A stretch of DNA of 64,000 nucleotides. Origin: Pontibacter sp. FD36. GTDB lineage: Bacteria > Bacteroidota > Bacteroidia > Cytophagales > Hymenobacteraceae. The stretch covers positions 186,001 through 250,000 of the forward strand of contig NZ_JADPMP010000008.1 of assembly GCF_015686655.1 (NCBI RefSeq), given 5' to 3'. The notes under the pieces were generated by a model. That model saw only the letters and a program-made list of their open reading frames with translations. It did not search any database and was not told the origin of the DNA. Of the stretch, positions 31,485 to 40,038 are shown piece by piece. The first letter of the stretch is position 1; each line of letters starts with the position of its first letter. A program made the translations under genes and the position numbers.

Positions 31485-32165
31485 ATGAAACAGATAACAG
31501 CAACCGAAAAAGCGGCACTCAGTGATGTAGCAGTGGTGGAGAGAGTGCTCGACGGGGATGTATCACTGTATGAGCTCCTCATGCGCCGCCACAACCAGAA
31601 GCTCTACCGGGTGATCAGAAGTTACCTGAAGCAGGAACAAGAGGTGGAAGACGTAATGCAGGAGACCTACATGAAAGCTTTCGAAAAGTTGGCACAGTTC
31701 CGCAGCGATGCCATGTTCTCTACCTGGCTCATCCGGATCGGGATTAACAAGGCACTGGCAAGGCTGCGGGAAAAGAAAAAGCTGTCTTCTGCCACGTACC
31801 TACTTGACCAGCCGGAAAGTTTGTCTTCCCTCTTAAGCCAGATGAACGCTGCAAACCCTGAGCAGGCCGCTATCCGGCAGGAAGTTAAACAACTGGTGGA
31901 AAGGGCCATTGATAGCATACCTGAAAAGTATAAGATCGTGTACACACTCCGAGAAATGGAAGATATGTCCATTCATGACATCGCTCAATGTCTTGATCTT
32001 TCTGAGAGCAACGTAAAGGTGCGTTTGCACCGGGCAAAGTCGATGCTCAAGGAAAGTCTTTTCAAACTGTCGATCGTTGGGGATGTATTTGAGTTCGGCA
32101 GCAAGCGCTGCGATGCAGTAGTGATGCGTGTGCTCCGTGTATTGCCTCCTGACAGGGAAGTATAA
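31485..32165 (+). CDS. ECF-type RNA polymerase sigma factor
   Basis: 226 residues from the ATG at 31485; an ATG at 31464 would add seven. Sigma region 2 has VEDVMQETYMKAFEKLAQFR and FSTWLIRIGINKALARLREK. Region 4 has IPEKYKIVYTLREMEDMSIH, then IAQCLDLSESNVKVRLHRAK, the helix-turn-helix that reads the -35 element. The tail FGSKRCDAVVMRVLRVLP is the Cys-containing extension found in several ECF groups. No anti-sigma gene is adjacent. A short repeat GTTAC (31420-31424) / GTAAC (31433-31437) lies in the promoter region. Confidence 0.92.
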   Translation: MKQITATEKAALSDVAVVERVLDGDVSLYELLMRRHNQKLYRVIRSYLKQEQEVEDVMQETYMKAFEKLAQFRSDAMFSTWLIRIGINKALARLREKKKLSSATYLLDQPESLSSLLSQMNAANPEQAAIRQEVKQLVERAIDSIPEKYKIVYTLREMEDMSIHDIAQCLDLSESNVKVRLHRAKSMLKESLFKLSIVGDVFEFGSKRCDAVVMRVLRVLPPDREV

Positions 32166-32404
32166 AGTTTATTAAGCAGTGATAGAGATGGCGTGTAATA
32201 GTTTAGTTAGCAGTAGACGTATCGTAGGCGAAATTTATAGTGTGCGGAAGCTAAGTAGTTATGGGTTAATTAGATAAGGTGGAAGTGAATTGTTGGTAAG
32301 CACAAGCATTAAAAAAAACAGGAGCTGGGGGGAGGAATTAGGCTGGGGCATGACCGAAAAAGCCGTAATTTGCAGTCGGTTTTTTCAACTATTACACCAT
32401 TACC

Positions 32405-33019
32405 ATGCACATTGCGATCGTCGGCAATATTGGCGCCGGCAAAACCACCCTGGCCACTAAACTTTCCCAGCATTTTAAGTGGGAGCTATACCTGGAGGCA
32501 GTAGAGAACAATCCTTACCTGAAGGACTTTTATGAAGACATGGAGCGTTGGTCCTTTCACCTGCAGGTGTTCTTTTTGAACAGCCGCTTTGGTCAGGTGC
32601 AGCAGATCCAGTCCAAAGACGGACATGTGATCCAGGATCGCACCATTTATGAGGATGCTTACATCTTTGCCAAGAACCTGCACCAGTCAGGCTTGATGAG
32701 CACGCGTGACTACGATAACTACTTCGCCCTGTTTCAGTCGATGATCAGCATGGTAAAGGCGCCTGACCTGATGATTTACCTGAAGGCTGATCTGCCTAAA
32801 CTAATCGGACAGATTGAGAAGCGTAACCGTGACTACGAGAACAACATCAGCATCAATTACCTGCGCAACCTCAACGAGCACTACAACAACTGGATGAGCA
32901 CTTATGATCAGGGCAAACTGCTGGTGATCGATGTGAACAACATGGACTTTGTAGCCAATCCCGAGGATTTGGGAAGCATCATTGAACGTATCAATAGCGA
33001 GCTGTTCGGTCTGTTCTAG
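32405..33019 (+). CDS. Deoxynucleoside kinase
   Basis: 204 residues, cytoplasmic. It phosphorylates deoxynucleosides for salvage. The P-loop is at residues 7-15 (GNIGAGKTT), the substrate-binding part is YLEAVENNPYLKDFYED, and the DRS-like motif is IQDRTIYEDAYIFAKNL. The lid shows Arg-rich IEKRNRDYENN. This is the dGK/dAK-type family usual in Firmicutes and Bacteroidota; the exact base preference is not evident. It is monocistronic and ends in a terminator. Confidence 0.93.
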   Translation: MHIAIVGNIGAGKTTLATKLSQHFKWELYLEAVENNPYLKDFYEDMERWSFHLQVFFLNSRFGQVQQIQSKDGHVIQDRTIYEDAYIFAKNLHQSGLMSTRDYDNYFALFQSMISMVKAPDLMIYLKADLPKLIGQIEKRNRDYENNISINYLRNLNEHYNNWMSTYDQGKLLVIDVNNMDFVANPEDLGSIIERINSELFGLF

Positions 33020-33046
33020 GCCAATAGAAACAAATTAGATAGGTAT

Positions 33047-33081
33047 AGCCGCTGCTCTGATAAGGGTAGCGGCTTTTTTTT
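33047..33081 (+). terminator. Rho-independent terminator after the deoxynucleoside kinase
   Basis: Stem AGCCGCT (33047-33053) / AGCGGCT (33068-33074), then a run of T. Confidence 0.85.
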
Positions 33082-33108
33082 AAACCCTTTTGAAGTCGGA
33101 ATAAACTA

Positions 33109-33336
33109 TTATTTTTCAATCAAACCCGAGAACCAGCCTGTCGCATCAAACATATACAGCATCAGCAGGCAAAGAGCGGCGGATATGCCAATTGCGCCCC
33201 AGGAAATGTGCCTTCTGAACGTTAACTCTTCCTGCTCAAAATGGGAAGTATCTTGCTGTTTCGTGACAGCGATTTTAGCTTTCTTCCTATACTTGATTCG
33301 GGGACTCTTGGGTTTTGTAAGTGTTAGCATATCCAA
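33109..33336 (-). CDS. Small single-pass membrane protein
   Basis: 75 residues. A very basic N-terminal half (KPKSPRIKYRKKAKIAVTKQ) is followed by one membrane helix (about 49-67, WGAIGISAALCLLMLYMFDA). I do not recognise a family. The ATG at the third codon (MLTLTKPKS) is an alternative start. It converges with the kinase gene and is divergent from the M49 peptidase gene. Confidence 0.55.
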   Translation of the reverse strand: MDMLTLTKPKSPRIKYRKKAKIAVTKQQDTSHFEQEELTFRRHISWGAIGISAALCLLMLYMFDATGWFSGLIEK

Positions 33337-33749
33337 GTATTAGTTTATAATGGACTACTAATATACAAGTGATTAAGTTATGTTTTTATGTGGAATAATA
33401 ACAATAAATGTGTTTACTGTTGAATTTAGGCTATTTTTATTATTATTTATGATGGACTTAAGTAGTTGCATCAATTGAATTTAGAGCGGAAAACATCTAA
33501 AATTCATTTTGCAAAATGGAGATAGGTATAGTTGGAGTGGCGTCCTGGATGGCAGTATAAACCTCGGCCTAAGCCTTAATTTTTTGTGAGCTATCGGATT
33601 GATTTTTATACTTAATACAGGAAGAGGTTTTGTGCTCGGCAAACCAATATCATTGATTCTTTTTTGCTGCAAGTTATTGATCCGCTTATTTTTGATAAGC
33701 TGCTTTCCTATATTTACTATTCAACTTGAAAAAACTAACCTTATAAAAC
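33337..33749. other. 413-nt AT-rich divergent intergenic region
   Basis: No supported gene. It contains an imperfect inverted repeat, TGAATTTAGA (33476-33485) and TCTAAAATTCA (33496-33506) with a 10-nt centre, plus another copy of the left arm core (TGAATTTAGG at 33421-33430). This could be an operator for either divergent gene. One AGGTATAG motif lies nearby (about 33524). Confidence 0.4.
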
Positions 33750-35417
33750 ATGAAATCACGCCATCTCTTACTAGCCTCAGCCGTTGCCGCCATAACGGCT
33801 GCCTGTTCTGGCAGTACCACTAACGAGGCTCAGACGGCCGAAACGGTTCAGACCGATGCAGCAGCCACTGACCTGCAGCAGAAGCTGGGCATGTACACCA
33901 CTGTGCGCCTGACAGCAGACCTGACTGGCCTGAGCGAAAATGAGCGCCAGATGATACCCCTGCTGATCGAGGCCGGTAACATCATGGACGAGTTGTTCTG
34001 GTACGAAGCTTATGGTAAGAGGGACTCTCTGATGAATGCGCTGACAGACGATGCCGCACGCCAATTTGTGATGATTAATTATGGCCCCTGGGACCGCCTG
34101 AACAATAACGAGCCTTTTATACCTGGCGTGGGACCGAAGCCGGATGCGGCGAATTTCTACCCGCAGGATATGACGAAGGAGGAGTTTGAAAAAGCGAACC
34201 TGAAAGACAAATCCAGCCAGTATACCTTCCTCCGTCGCGATGCCAATGGTAATCTGATCACGGTGCCTTACCATGTGCAGTTCAAAGAACAGGTGAAGCG
34301 TGCTTCTGACCTGCTGCGCCAAGCAGCTGGTCTGGCCGAGGAGCCGGGCCTGAAAAAATACCTGACCCTGCGTGCGGACGCCCTGCTCAACGACAACTAC
34401 CAGCCAAGCGACCTGGCCTGGATGGACATGAAAAACAACCGCATCGACGTGGTGATCGGTCCGATTGAGACGTACGAAGACAAGTTGTTCGGTTACAAAG
34501 CAGCGCACGAGGCTTATGTGCTCATCAAGGACATGGACTGGAGCAAGCGCCTCGAGAAGTATGCGGCCTTCCTGCCAGAACTGCAGCGCGGTTTACCAGT
34601 GCCTGCCAACTATAAGAAAGAAACACCCGGCACCGACTCTGACCTGAACGCCTATGATGTAGTGTACTACGCCGGCGACTGCAACGCGGGCAGCAAGACC
34701 ATCGCCATCAACCTGCCGAACGACGAGGAGGTGCAGTTGAAAAAAGGCACGCGCCGTCTGCAGCTCAAAAATGCGATGCAGGCCAAGTTCGACAAGATCA
34801 TGCTCCCGATCGCCGACGAGCTGATCGCCGATGACCAGAAGCAGCATATCACCTTCGATGCCTTCTTTGCCAACACGATGTTCCACGAGGTGGCGCACGG
34901 ACTGGGTATCAAAAACACCATCAACGGCAAAGGCACCGTACGTGAGGCCCTGAAGGAGCATGGCTCGGCGTTGGAGGAAGGCAAAGCTGACATCTTGGGC
35001 CTTTACATGATCACGCAGCTGCATAAAAAAGGTGAAGTGAGTGGCAGTCTGGAAGATTACTATACCACCTTTATGGCTGGCATTTTCCGTTCGGTGCGCT
35101 TCGGAGCGGCCAGTGCACACGGCAAAGCCAACATGGTGCGCTTCAACTTCTTTAAAGAGAACGGAGCCTTTGAGCGCGATGCCCAGACAGGTAAGTACCG
35201 AGTGAACTATGTGAAGATGGGAGAGGCGATGGATAAATTGTCCGAGCTGATCCTGACGCTGCAAGGCAACGGCGACTACGCAGGCGTGGGCAAGCTACTG
35301 AACGAGCAGGGGCAGATAAGTGCCGAACTGCAGGCCGACCTCGACCGCCTCAGCCGCAACAACATTCCGGTGGATGTGGTGTTTGAGCAGGGCGTGGATG
35401 TGCTTGGCTTAAAATAA
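33750..35417 (+). CDS. M49-family (dipeptidyl-peptidase III-like) zinc peptidase lipoprotein
   Basis: 555 residues. A lipobox (ITAAC, Cys19) makes it an exported lipoprotein. The zinc site is HEVAH (residues 379-383, in TMFHEVAHGLGI), and the third-ligand motif EEGKAD (409-414) fits the M49 rule EEx(R/K)A(D/E). Classical DPP III has a six-residue HExxGH motif; here the motif has five residues. Other M49-like features include DVVYYAGDCNAGSKTIAINL. It probably removes dipeptides or related units from peptides in the periplasm. A 151-residue unknown gene follows after 5 nt. Confidence 0.88.
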   Translation: MKSRHLLLASAVAAITAACSGSTTNEAQTAETVQTDAAATDLQQKLGMYTTVRLTADLTGLSENERQMIPLLIEAGNIMDELFWYEAYGKRDSLMNALTDDAARQFVMINYGPWDRLNNNEPFIPGVGPKPDAANFYPQDMTKEEFEKANLKDKSSQYTFLRRDANGNLITVPYHVQFKEQVKRASDLLRQAAGLAEEPGLKKYLTLRADALLNDNYQPSDLAWMDMKNNRIDVVIGPIETYEDKLFGYKAAHEAYVLIKDMDWSKRLEKYAAFLPELQRGLPVPANYKKETPGTDSDLNAYDVVYYAGDCNAGSKTIAINLPNDEEVQLKKGTRRLQLKNAMQAKFDKIMLPIADELIADDQKQHITFDAFFANTMFHEVAHGLGIKNTINGKGTVREALKEHGSALEEGKADILGLYMITQLHKKGEVSGSLEDYYTTFMAGIFRSVRFGAASAHGKANMVRFNFFKENGAFERDAQTGKYRVNYVKMGEAMDKLSELILTLQGNGDYAGVGKLLNEQGQISAELQADLDRLSRNNIPVDVVFEQGVDVLGLK

Positions 35418-35422
35418 CAGGT

Positions 35423-35878
35423 ATGGAGTTGCTGCATTGGAAACAGGAGAACTTAGCTTCACGGAGGTATAGCGTGAGCGGAGAAGACGGGCCAGTTGGG
35501 GAGCTTGCCTTCAGAGGCTGGACCAGCAACGACGCCGACTTCAGTTCGGAGCGTATCAACCTTTACTTCCAAAGGCAAGGCTGGCTTGAGCATGACGTCA
35601 CGATTCATTTCAAAGATGAAGTGATCGGTATGAGCAAAACCTCTGGCTTTGGCAAAACGACAACTACCTTGGTCACAGGGGAGCAGTTTACCTTTCAGGG
35701 TAAGTCATTAGACAACAGCAGAGACCTATTGGACGAAGCTGGCAACATCCTGATGCATTTCGAGCAAGGTAGCTTGAGCATAACAAAAGGTCAGATTTCC
35801 GTTGCCCGTGACATTCCGGAGCTAACCAAACTGTTGCTAGTAGCAACCGGGCTTTACTTTAAGCACCTGGGGCAGTAG
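35423..35878 (+). CDS. Unknown soluble protein, downstream of the M49 peptidase
   Basis: 151 residues, no signal peptide or membrane segment. It is rich in beta-forming segments (RRYSVSGEDGPVGELAFRGW, INLYFQRQGWLEHDVTIHFK), with a helix at the end (ELTKLLLVATGLYFKHLG). I do not recognise the family; a LURP/tubby-like beta-barrel with a central helix is a possible fold. It begins 5 nt after the peptidase stop, so is co-transcribed. Confidence 0.65.
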   Translation: MELLHWKQENLASRRYSVSGEDGPVGELAFRGWTSNDADFSSERINLYFQRQGWLEHDVTIHFKDEVIGMSKTSGFGKTTTTLVTGEQFTFQGKSLDNSRDLLDEAGNILMHFEQGSLSITKGQISVARDIPELTKLLLVATGLYFKHLGQ

Positions 35879-35944
35879 CGCAGTCCCTCTTTCTGATGCA
35901 CATTATTATCAGATCTGAGTATATAAGTATTTGATATTCTGAAT

Positions 35945-35974
35945 AAAAGGCCCTGCTGATTGGTGGGGCCTTTT
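35945..35974 (+). terminator. Rho-independent terminator
   Basis: Stem AAAAGGCCC / GGGCCTTTT, loop TGCTGATTGGTG, ending the M49 peptidase operon. Confidence 0.85.
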
Positions 35975-36119
35975 CTATTGTTAGCTCCTGTAGCAGGCTT
36001 TTATGGGTTTGCTGACACTGAGGGCTAATTGTGGAAAATTGCTTCTGAATATAGACAACTTTAGAAGTAGCATGGGAGTAAAACTGTTTTCCAACTCACT
36101 TTAAATCAAATATTTAATC

Positions 36120-36341
36120 ATGAAAAATTTTGTAAGATCCTTTTACGATTTTAACAGAGACAGTCCGCAGGAGCGCCAGGAACGCAATCAGCTATACCCT
36201 GAACTGGCCAAGTTTCATATTGCCCTTCGCGAAGAAATGAGCGAAGAAGAATACCAGGAGTTTTTTAAGGCAGAAAAAGAAGCCAACAAACACCTGATGA
36301 TTCCCAACCCTAACCCCTCGAATCAATGGATACGAATGTAA
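36120..36341 (+). CDS. Small charged protein, unknown function
   Basis: 73 residues, no signal peptide or membrane segment. Its middle is strongly acidic and helical (HIALREEMSEEEYQEFFKAE). It has its own terminator immediately after, supporting a real gene. Not recognised. Confidence 0.6.
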   Translation: MKNFVRSFYDFNRDSPQERQERNQLYPELAKFHIALREEMSEEEYQEFFKAEKEANKHLMIPNPNPSNQWIRM

Positions 36342-36363
36342 CTCGTACTGACTATAATAATTG

Positions 36364-36396
36364 AAAAAGGTAAACCGGTGATGGTTTACCTTTTTT
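36364..36396. terminator. Rho-independent terminator
   Basis: Stem AAAAAGGTAAACC / GGTTTACCTTTTT, loop GGTGAT, between convergent genes; A and T tracts on both sides. Confidence 0.9.
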
Positions 36397-36427
36397 GTTT
36401 GTGCTTTCTTCAGAAAAATACTACTTG

Positions 36428-36820
36428 CTATACCTCGAGCGTTTTTTCATCAATTTCTACTAACTGAATATACTTAGTGCAACCTCTATACAAGTAGAAA
36501 CCAGCTAAAGGCATTACAATCAAAAGCGGAATAAACGCCCAGATCATTCCCATGCCATAAAGCAACCCTAGCATAATAGCAGGGAAAAGCGCAAGGAGAG
36601 AAGCGGCTAGAAGCACAATGGTTCCTACTTTTACAGCTTGCTTCAGATGCACGCTTTTGGTAAAGTAACAGAAAAGAATGTAGGCATTGACAAGAAAGCT
36701 TGCTAAGGTAATCAGGTCAAAATCAATTGCCAGCATGATGAGCCCAGCTAGTGAGTTTATTGTTACCCAGACTAACAAGATTATCTTATAAGTAGTATTG
36801 GTGATAACGGACATATTCAT
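36428..36820 (-). CDS. Four-helix membrane protein, unknown function
   Basis: 130 residues with four hydrophobic segments (about 10-28, 33-52, 62-81, 85-107) and a short cytoplasmic tail (RGCTKYIQLVEIDEKTLEV). No recognised motif. It lies 19 nt downstream of the FAD oxidoreductase gene on the same strand, so may belong to that operon. Confidence 0.6.
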   Translation of the reverse strand: MNMSVITNTTYKIILLVWVTINSLAGLIMLAIDFDLITLASFLVNAYILFCYFTKSVHLKQAVKVGTIVLLAASLLALFPAIMLGLLYGMGMIWAFIPLLIVMPLAGFYLYRGCTKYIQLVEIDEKTLEV

Positions 36821-36839
36821 GCAGGTTTGAGCTGATCTT

Positions 36840-37979
36840 TTAAAGCCTTTCCAGTACTAACCTAGCCCCCTCTTCGCCCACCAGCGAACCAATCGCCACA
36901 CCCATGCCGCCCATACGCACAGCGCAGCACACATGCTCCGATACTGGCTGCACAATAGTGGTTTTGCTAGATCCTACTCCCATGATGCCGCTCCAGCGCT
37001 GCTCTACTTCATAGGACGTGCTAGGCAGAATGACTTCCCGCAACAATTCGTCAAGTTTGTTCTGCACCAGTTCTGTCAGACCCATCTCGGTGGTTTCTTC
37101 GGTTTTGAAGTCGAGGTTGCGGCCACCGCCAAACAGCACCCGATTGCCGATGTTGCGGAAATAGTAGTAACCACGATCATAATGGAAAGTGCCTCTGAAG
37201 CGCAGCTCAGGGATAGGCTTCGTAATAAGCACCTGTGCACGGGCTGGTGCAACCTGCAATTGAGGCAGCAACTGGCGGGCAAAGCCGTTTGTCGCGACCA
37301 GTGCTGCACGGGCAGGTATAGCAATGCCTTGTTTTGTCAAGGCGGTTATACCTGTGCTCTCTTCCTGCAGACTTTCAATCTCCAGTCCGTTCAGCACGAT
37401 CACACCCAGGGACTGTACTTTCTGGGTGAGCGCCAATATCATTTTGCCCGTGTCAATCTGCCCTTCGGCCGTGCTTTCGATGAGGTGTGCTACTTGCTTA
37501 AATCCGAACTCACAGATCTTGTGATCTGCCAGACGGTATACATTCTGCTCACCAATCACCTGCTGCAGCTGCTTGTTCAGGTAAGGTAGTTGTTCAGAAC
37601 AGGCCTCGTAGAGCGGCTTTTGGCTTTCCTCGAACAGTTCGTAGCCACCCCAGCGGTGGAAGTCAATGGCCTGGTCGCCAAGATTCTGGCGCAGGCGCTG
37701 CAGTCCACGCCAGCGGCGCTCCACCAGCGCAAACACCTCTTCTTCGCTGTGGTGGCTCAGGTCGTCGAGCAGCTCGGAGGGACTGCCGAAACAGGCGAAG
37801 CCGGCGTTGCGGGTGCTGGCTCCGGTCGGCAACAATCCGCGCTCCACCACCATTACTTTCTGGGCAGGTTGCTGTGTTTTCAGGTAGAGCGCCGCGTTCA
37901 GGCCCACGATGCCGCTGCCCACTATCAGCACATCCACGTGGCTGAAATACGATTCCTTTTCCCAAAAGCTTAACTCCAT
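36840..37979 (-). CDS. FAD-dependent oxidoreductase (DadA/glycine-oxidase family)
   Basis: 379 residues. The FAD-binding Rossmann motif is at about 15-35 (VDVLIVGSGIVGLNAALYLK), with the acidic VVERG end of the second strand. GASTRNAGFACFGSP is the conserved flavin-contact segment of the amine/amino-acid oxidase (DAO) family. The C-terminal part has FGGGRNLDF and the final Gly-rich VCCAVRMGGMGVAIGSLVG. It would oxidise an amino acid or amine; the substrate is unknown. It is the third gene of a minus-strand operon with an alpha/beta hydrolase and a small protein; a 2-nt gap separates it from the latter. Confidence 0.92.
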   Translation of the reverse strand: MELSFWEKESYFSHVDVLIVGSGIVGLNAALYLKTQQPAQKVMVVERGLLPTGASTRNAGFACFGSPSELLDDLSHHSEEEVFALVERRWRGLQRLRQNLGDQAIDFHRWGGYELFEESQKPLYEACSEQLPYLNKQLQQVIGEQNVYRLADHKICEFGFKQVAHLIESTAEGQIDTGKMILALTQKVQSLGVIVLNGLEIESLQEESTGITALTKQGIAIPARAALVATNGFARQLLPQLQVAPARAQVLITKPIPELRFRGTFHYDRGYYYFRNIGNRVLFGGGRNLDFKTEETTEMGLTELVQNKLDELLREVILPSTSYEVEQRWSGIMGVGSSKTTIVQPVSEHVCCAVRMGGMGVAIGSLVGEEGARLVLERL

Positions 37980-37981
37980 GG

Positions 37982-38239
37982 CTACTCGTCTTCGCGGGTG
38001 TAGGTATGTTTGTAATTGCGAGCCGTGGCCTCGTCTATTATCTCAAAGCCGGTCAGCATGATCTCGCGCTCGCCGCTGTTATAGCCGCGCACAAATACGC
38101 CTTCCGGACTTTCATAGATGGAGTAGTTGTGACGTCCGAAAGGGTAGAGGTTATTGCTTCGGAGAGTAGTCGCATTGGTGAGGTCAGCCGTTTGACCGTC
38201 CGGTGTTCTGATGATGAATTTCTTTTTATCTGTTGTCAT
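37982..38239 (-). CDS. Small unknown protein coupled to the alpha/beta hydrolase
   Basis: 85 residues from the ATG at 38239. The frame is open three codons upstream through a TTG. The ATG overlaps the TGA of the upstream hydrolase gene (ATGA), so translation is probably coupled. The sequence is beta-rich (KKFIIRTPDGQTADLTNATT; SIYESPEGVFVRGYNSGERE) with no signal or membrane segment. I do not recognise it. Confidence 0.65.
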   Translation of the reverse strand: MTTDKKKFIIRTPDGQTADLTNATTLRSNNLYPFGRHNYSIYESPEGVFVRGYNSGEREIMLTGFEIIDEATARNYKHTYTREDE

Positions 38240-38886
38240 GTTTCGCAATCTTCTAAAATCTTATCCAAGATAGCACTTATCTCCGAAGCGTGGCTCAAAA
38301 CCATCAGGTGACCGGCTCTTTTTACCTTGATAATACCCGGGTAAGTGCCCATGGGCAGGATGCGGTCGGCGGTACCGTGGATCATCACGGCGTTTTCGTA
38401 GTGGTCTGGTTGGTGCCAGTTGAGCAGTTGCCCAACGGCCCAGCGCAGGAAGTGCGGATCGGTTTCGAGAATCACCTGTTTAAGCAGCGCTTTTTCGGCT
38501 TTGGTGCTGGCTCCGAACAGCAGCGGTCCCACAAAATGGAAGCGTTTTAGCAAGGGGACAGGTATGATGCGGTGCAGCCGCATGAAACCCATCAGGCGGT
38601 AGTACCAGGGCAGGATTTTGCTACTGGCTATACTGGAAATCAGGATGGTTTTGCGCGGGTTTAGAAATTTGGAAAGCTCAATAGCCACCACACCGCCAAA
38701 GGACATGCCCACCAACACCGGGTTGGGCTCGGTGATCTGCTCTGCCAGCCGCACGGCATAGTCATGTAGTGGCTCGTCTTCGTAAGGCTGGATCCAGCGC
38801 ACGTATACCTTGCTGCATTTAAGGTGCAGAAACTGAAACATGCGCTCGTCCGCTCCAAGGCCGCTGATAAAATAAACGGTGCTCAT
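38236..38886 (-). CDS. Alpha/beta-hydrolase fold protein
   Basis: 216 residues. The nucleophile elbow is VGMSFGGVVAIEL (G-M-S-F-G), followed by an acid residue in MIHGTADRILPMG and a His in AGHLMVLSH. An N-terminal FISGLGAD is the oxyanion-hole part. It is a cytoplasmic esterase or hydrolase of unknown substrate. It opens the minus-strand operon leading to a small protein and an FAD oxidoreductase, both very close. Confidence 0.87.
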   Translation of the reverse strand: MSTVYFISGLGADERMFQFLHLKCSKVYVRWIQPYEDEPLHDYAVRLAEQITEPNPVLVGMSFGGVVAIELSKFLNPRKTILISSIASSKILPWYYRLMGFMRLHRIIPVPLLKRFHFVGPLLFGASTKAEKALLKQVILETDPHFLRWAVGQLLNWHQPDHYENAVMIHGTADRILPMGTYPGIIKVKRAGHLMVLSHASEISAILDKILEDCET

Positions 38887-38943
38887 ACAGCTGTATTTCT
38901 TCGGCCGTTGGCCTGTTACAGCAGCAAAGCTACGGCTTTTCCA

Positions 38944-39891
38944 CTAATCGCGCAGTGCGACTTCCTGACGAAGGAATGACAGCACGTCCTGTACGGTTTC
39001 CTGCGGTTGCTCCTCCATGGGGATGTGGCCCGCACCCGCATACAGCTTTAGTTGAGCACCGCTTATACCTTGCTGAAACCGACTGGCATCGGCAACCGGC
39101 ACCCAGGCATCGGCCTCACCCCACAAGATCAGTGTAGGTGCCTGCACTTTTGCCAGTTTGTGCAGGTTGTCACTGTCCACCGTATTAAGGCGGTCCACGA
39201 AAGCGCTCCGGTTGCCCTCCCGCAGCAACAGGTCGTGGCTCAGGCTGATCGTTTCCGGTTTTAGCTTGCTGTCATCACCGTAAACTTCCTTGAGGCTCTG
39301 CTCTACAATAAAGCGTGGCGTCATAAGTTTCAGTGAGTGCTTAAGCAGCGGTGTCTGGGCCATCCGGAAAGGCAACGTGATGCTTTTGTCATTCGCATTG
39401 GTGACGCCGGTGGGAGAGACCAGAATCAGCTTTTGCACCCGCTCCGGATGCGTGGCGGCAAAATCATAGGCAATCTGTCCGCCTAAAGAGCTGCCCCCGA
39501 TGTGCGCCTGGTCTATACCCAGGCTGTCCATAAAGTGCAGGAGAAGGTTGCTGTAATAGTCGATAGAATAGGAGCCAGTGGCATTGGGGCCTGTTAAGCC
39601 GAAGCCTGGCAGGTCGAGCCGCAGCACACGGTACTGCTTGCTAAGTTCTGCTGACCAGCCATCCCAGGTCTGAAGCGAGGCCGCCGTCCCGTGCAACAGT
39701 ATGATCGGTGTGCCCTTTCCCTCGTCGCGGAAGTGCAGGTCGGCCCCGTCTATATGCACAAAGCGGGAAGAAGCAGTCGTATACCTGGCTTTCAGCTCTT
39801 CCGCAGGTATATCGGCTCTAATCATCAGCGCAAAAGCGACCAGGATTACCAAAGCAGCTGCTATCGCTATATTTTTTAGCTTAAAACGCAT
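38944..39891 (-). CDS. Alpha/beta hydrolase with N-terminal anchor
   Basis: 315 residues. An N-terminal hydrophobic helix (about 7-24, NIAIAAALVILVAFALMIRA) may be a signal anchor or uncleaved signal. The hydrolase domain has HGTAASLQTWDGWS (oxyanion loop), IGGSSLGGQIAYDFA (nucleophile Ser), LILWGEADAWVPVA (acid) and YAGAGHIPMEEQP (His). This is a lipase/epoxide-hydrolase-type fold. It is near but not in the operon of the other hydrolase (57 nt gap). Confidence 0.88.
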   Translation of the reverse strand: MRFKLKNIAIAAALVILVAFALMIRADIPAEELKARYTTASSRFVHIDGADLHFRDEGKGTPIILLHGTAASLQTWDGWSAELSKQYRVLRLDLPGFGLTGPNATGSYSIDYYSNLLLHFMDSLGIDQAHIGGSSLGGQIAYDFAATHPERVQKLILVSPTGVTNANDKSITLPFRMAQTPLLKHSLKLMTPRFIVEQSLKEVYGDDSKLKPETISLSHDLLLREGNRSAFVDRLNTVDSDNLHKLAKVQAPTLILWGEADAWVPVADASRFQQGISGAQLKLYAGAGHIPMEEQPQETVQDVLSFLRQEVALRD

Positions 39892-39980
39892 AGGTAGGAT
39901 ATAAAGCGTGATTGCTTGTACTAAAGTATGAAATTGTTGCTTTCGAATTCTTAAATGCGGAATTAATTTTTGAGCAATAC

Positions 39981-40016
39981 AAAAAAGCAGCCTGCCATAC
40001 CTGACAGACTGCTTTT
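39981..40016 (-). terminator. Terminator after the amino-acid permease
   Basis: Stem AAAAGCAGCCTG / CAGACTGCTTTT (one mismatch), with a run of T on the minus strand, 23 nt past the permease stop. Confidence 0.75.
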
Positions 40017-40038
40017 CGATTTTACTTTATGGCTATCC

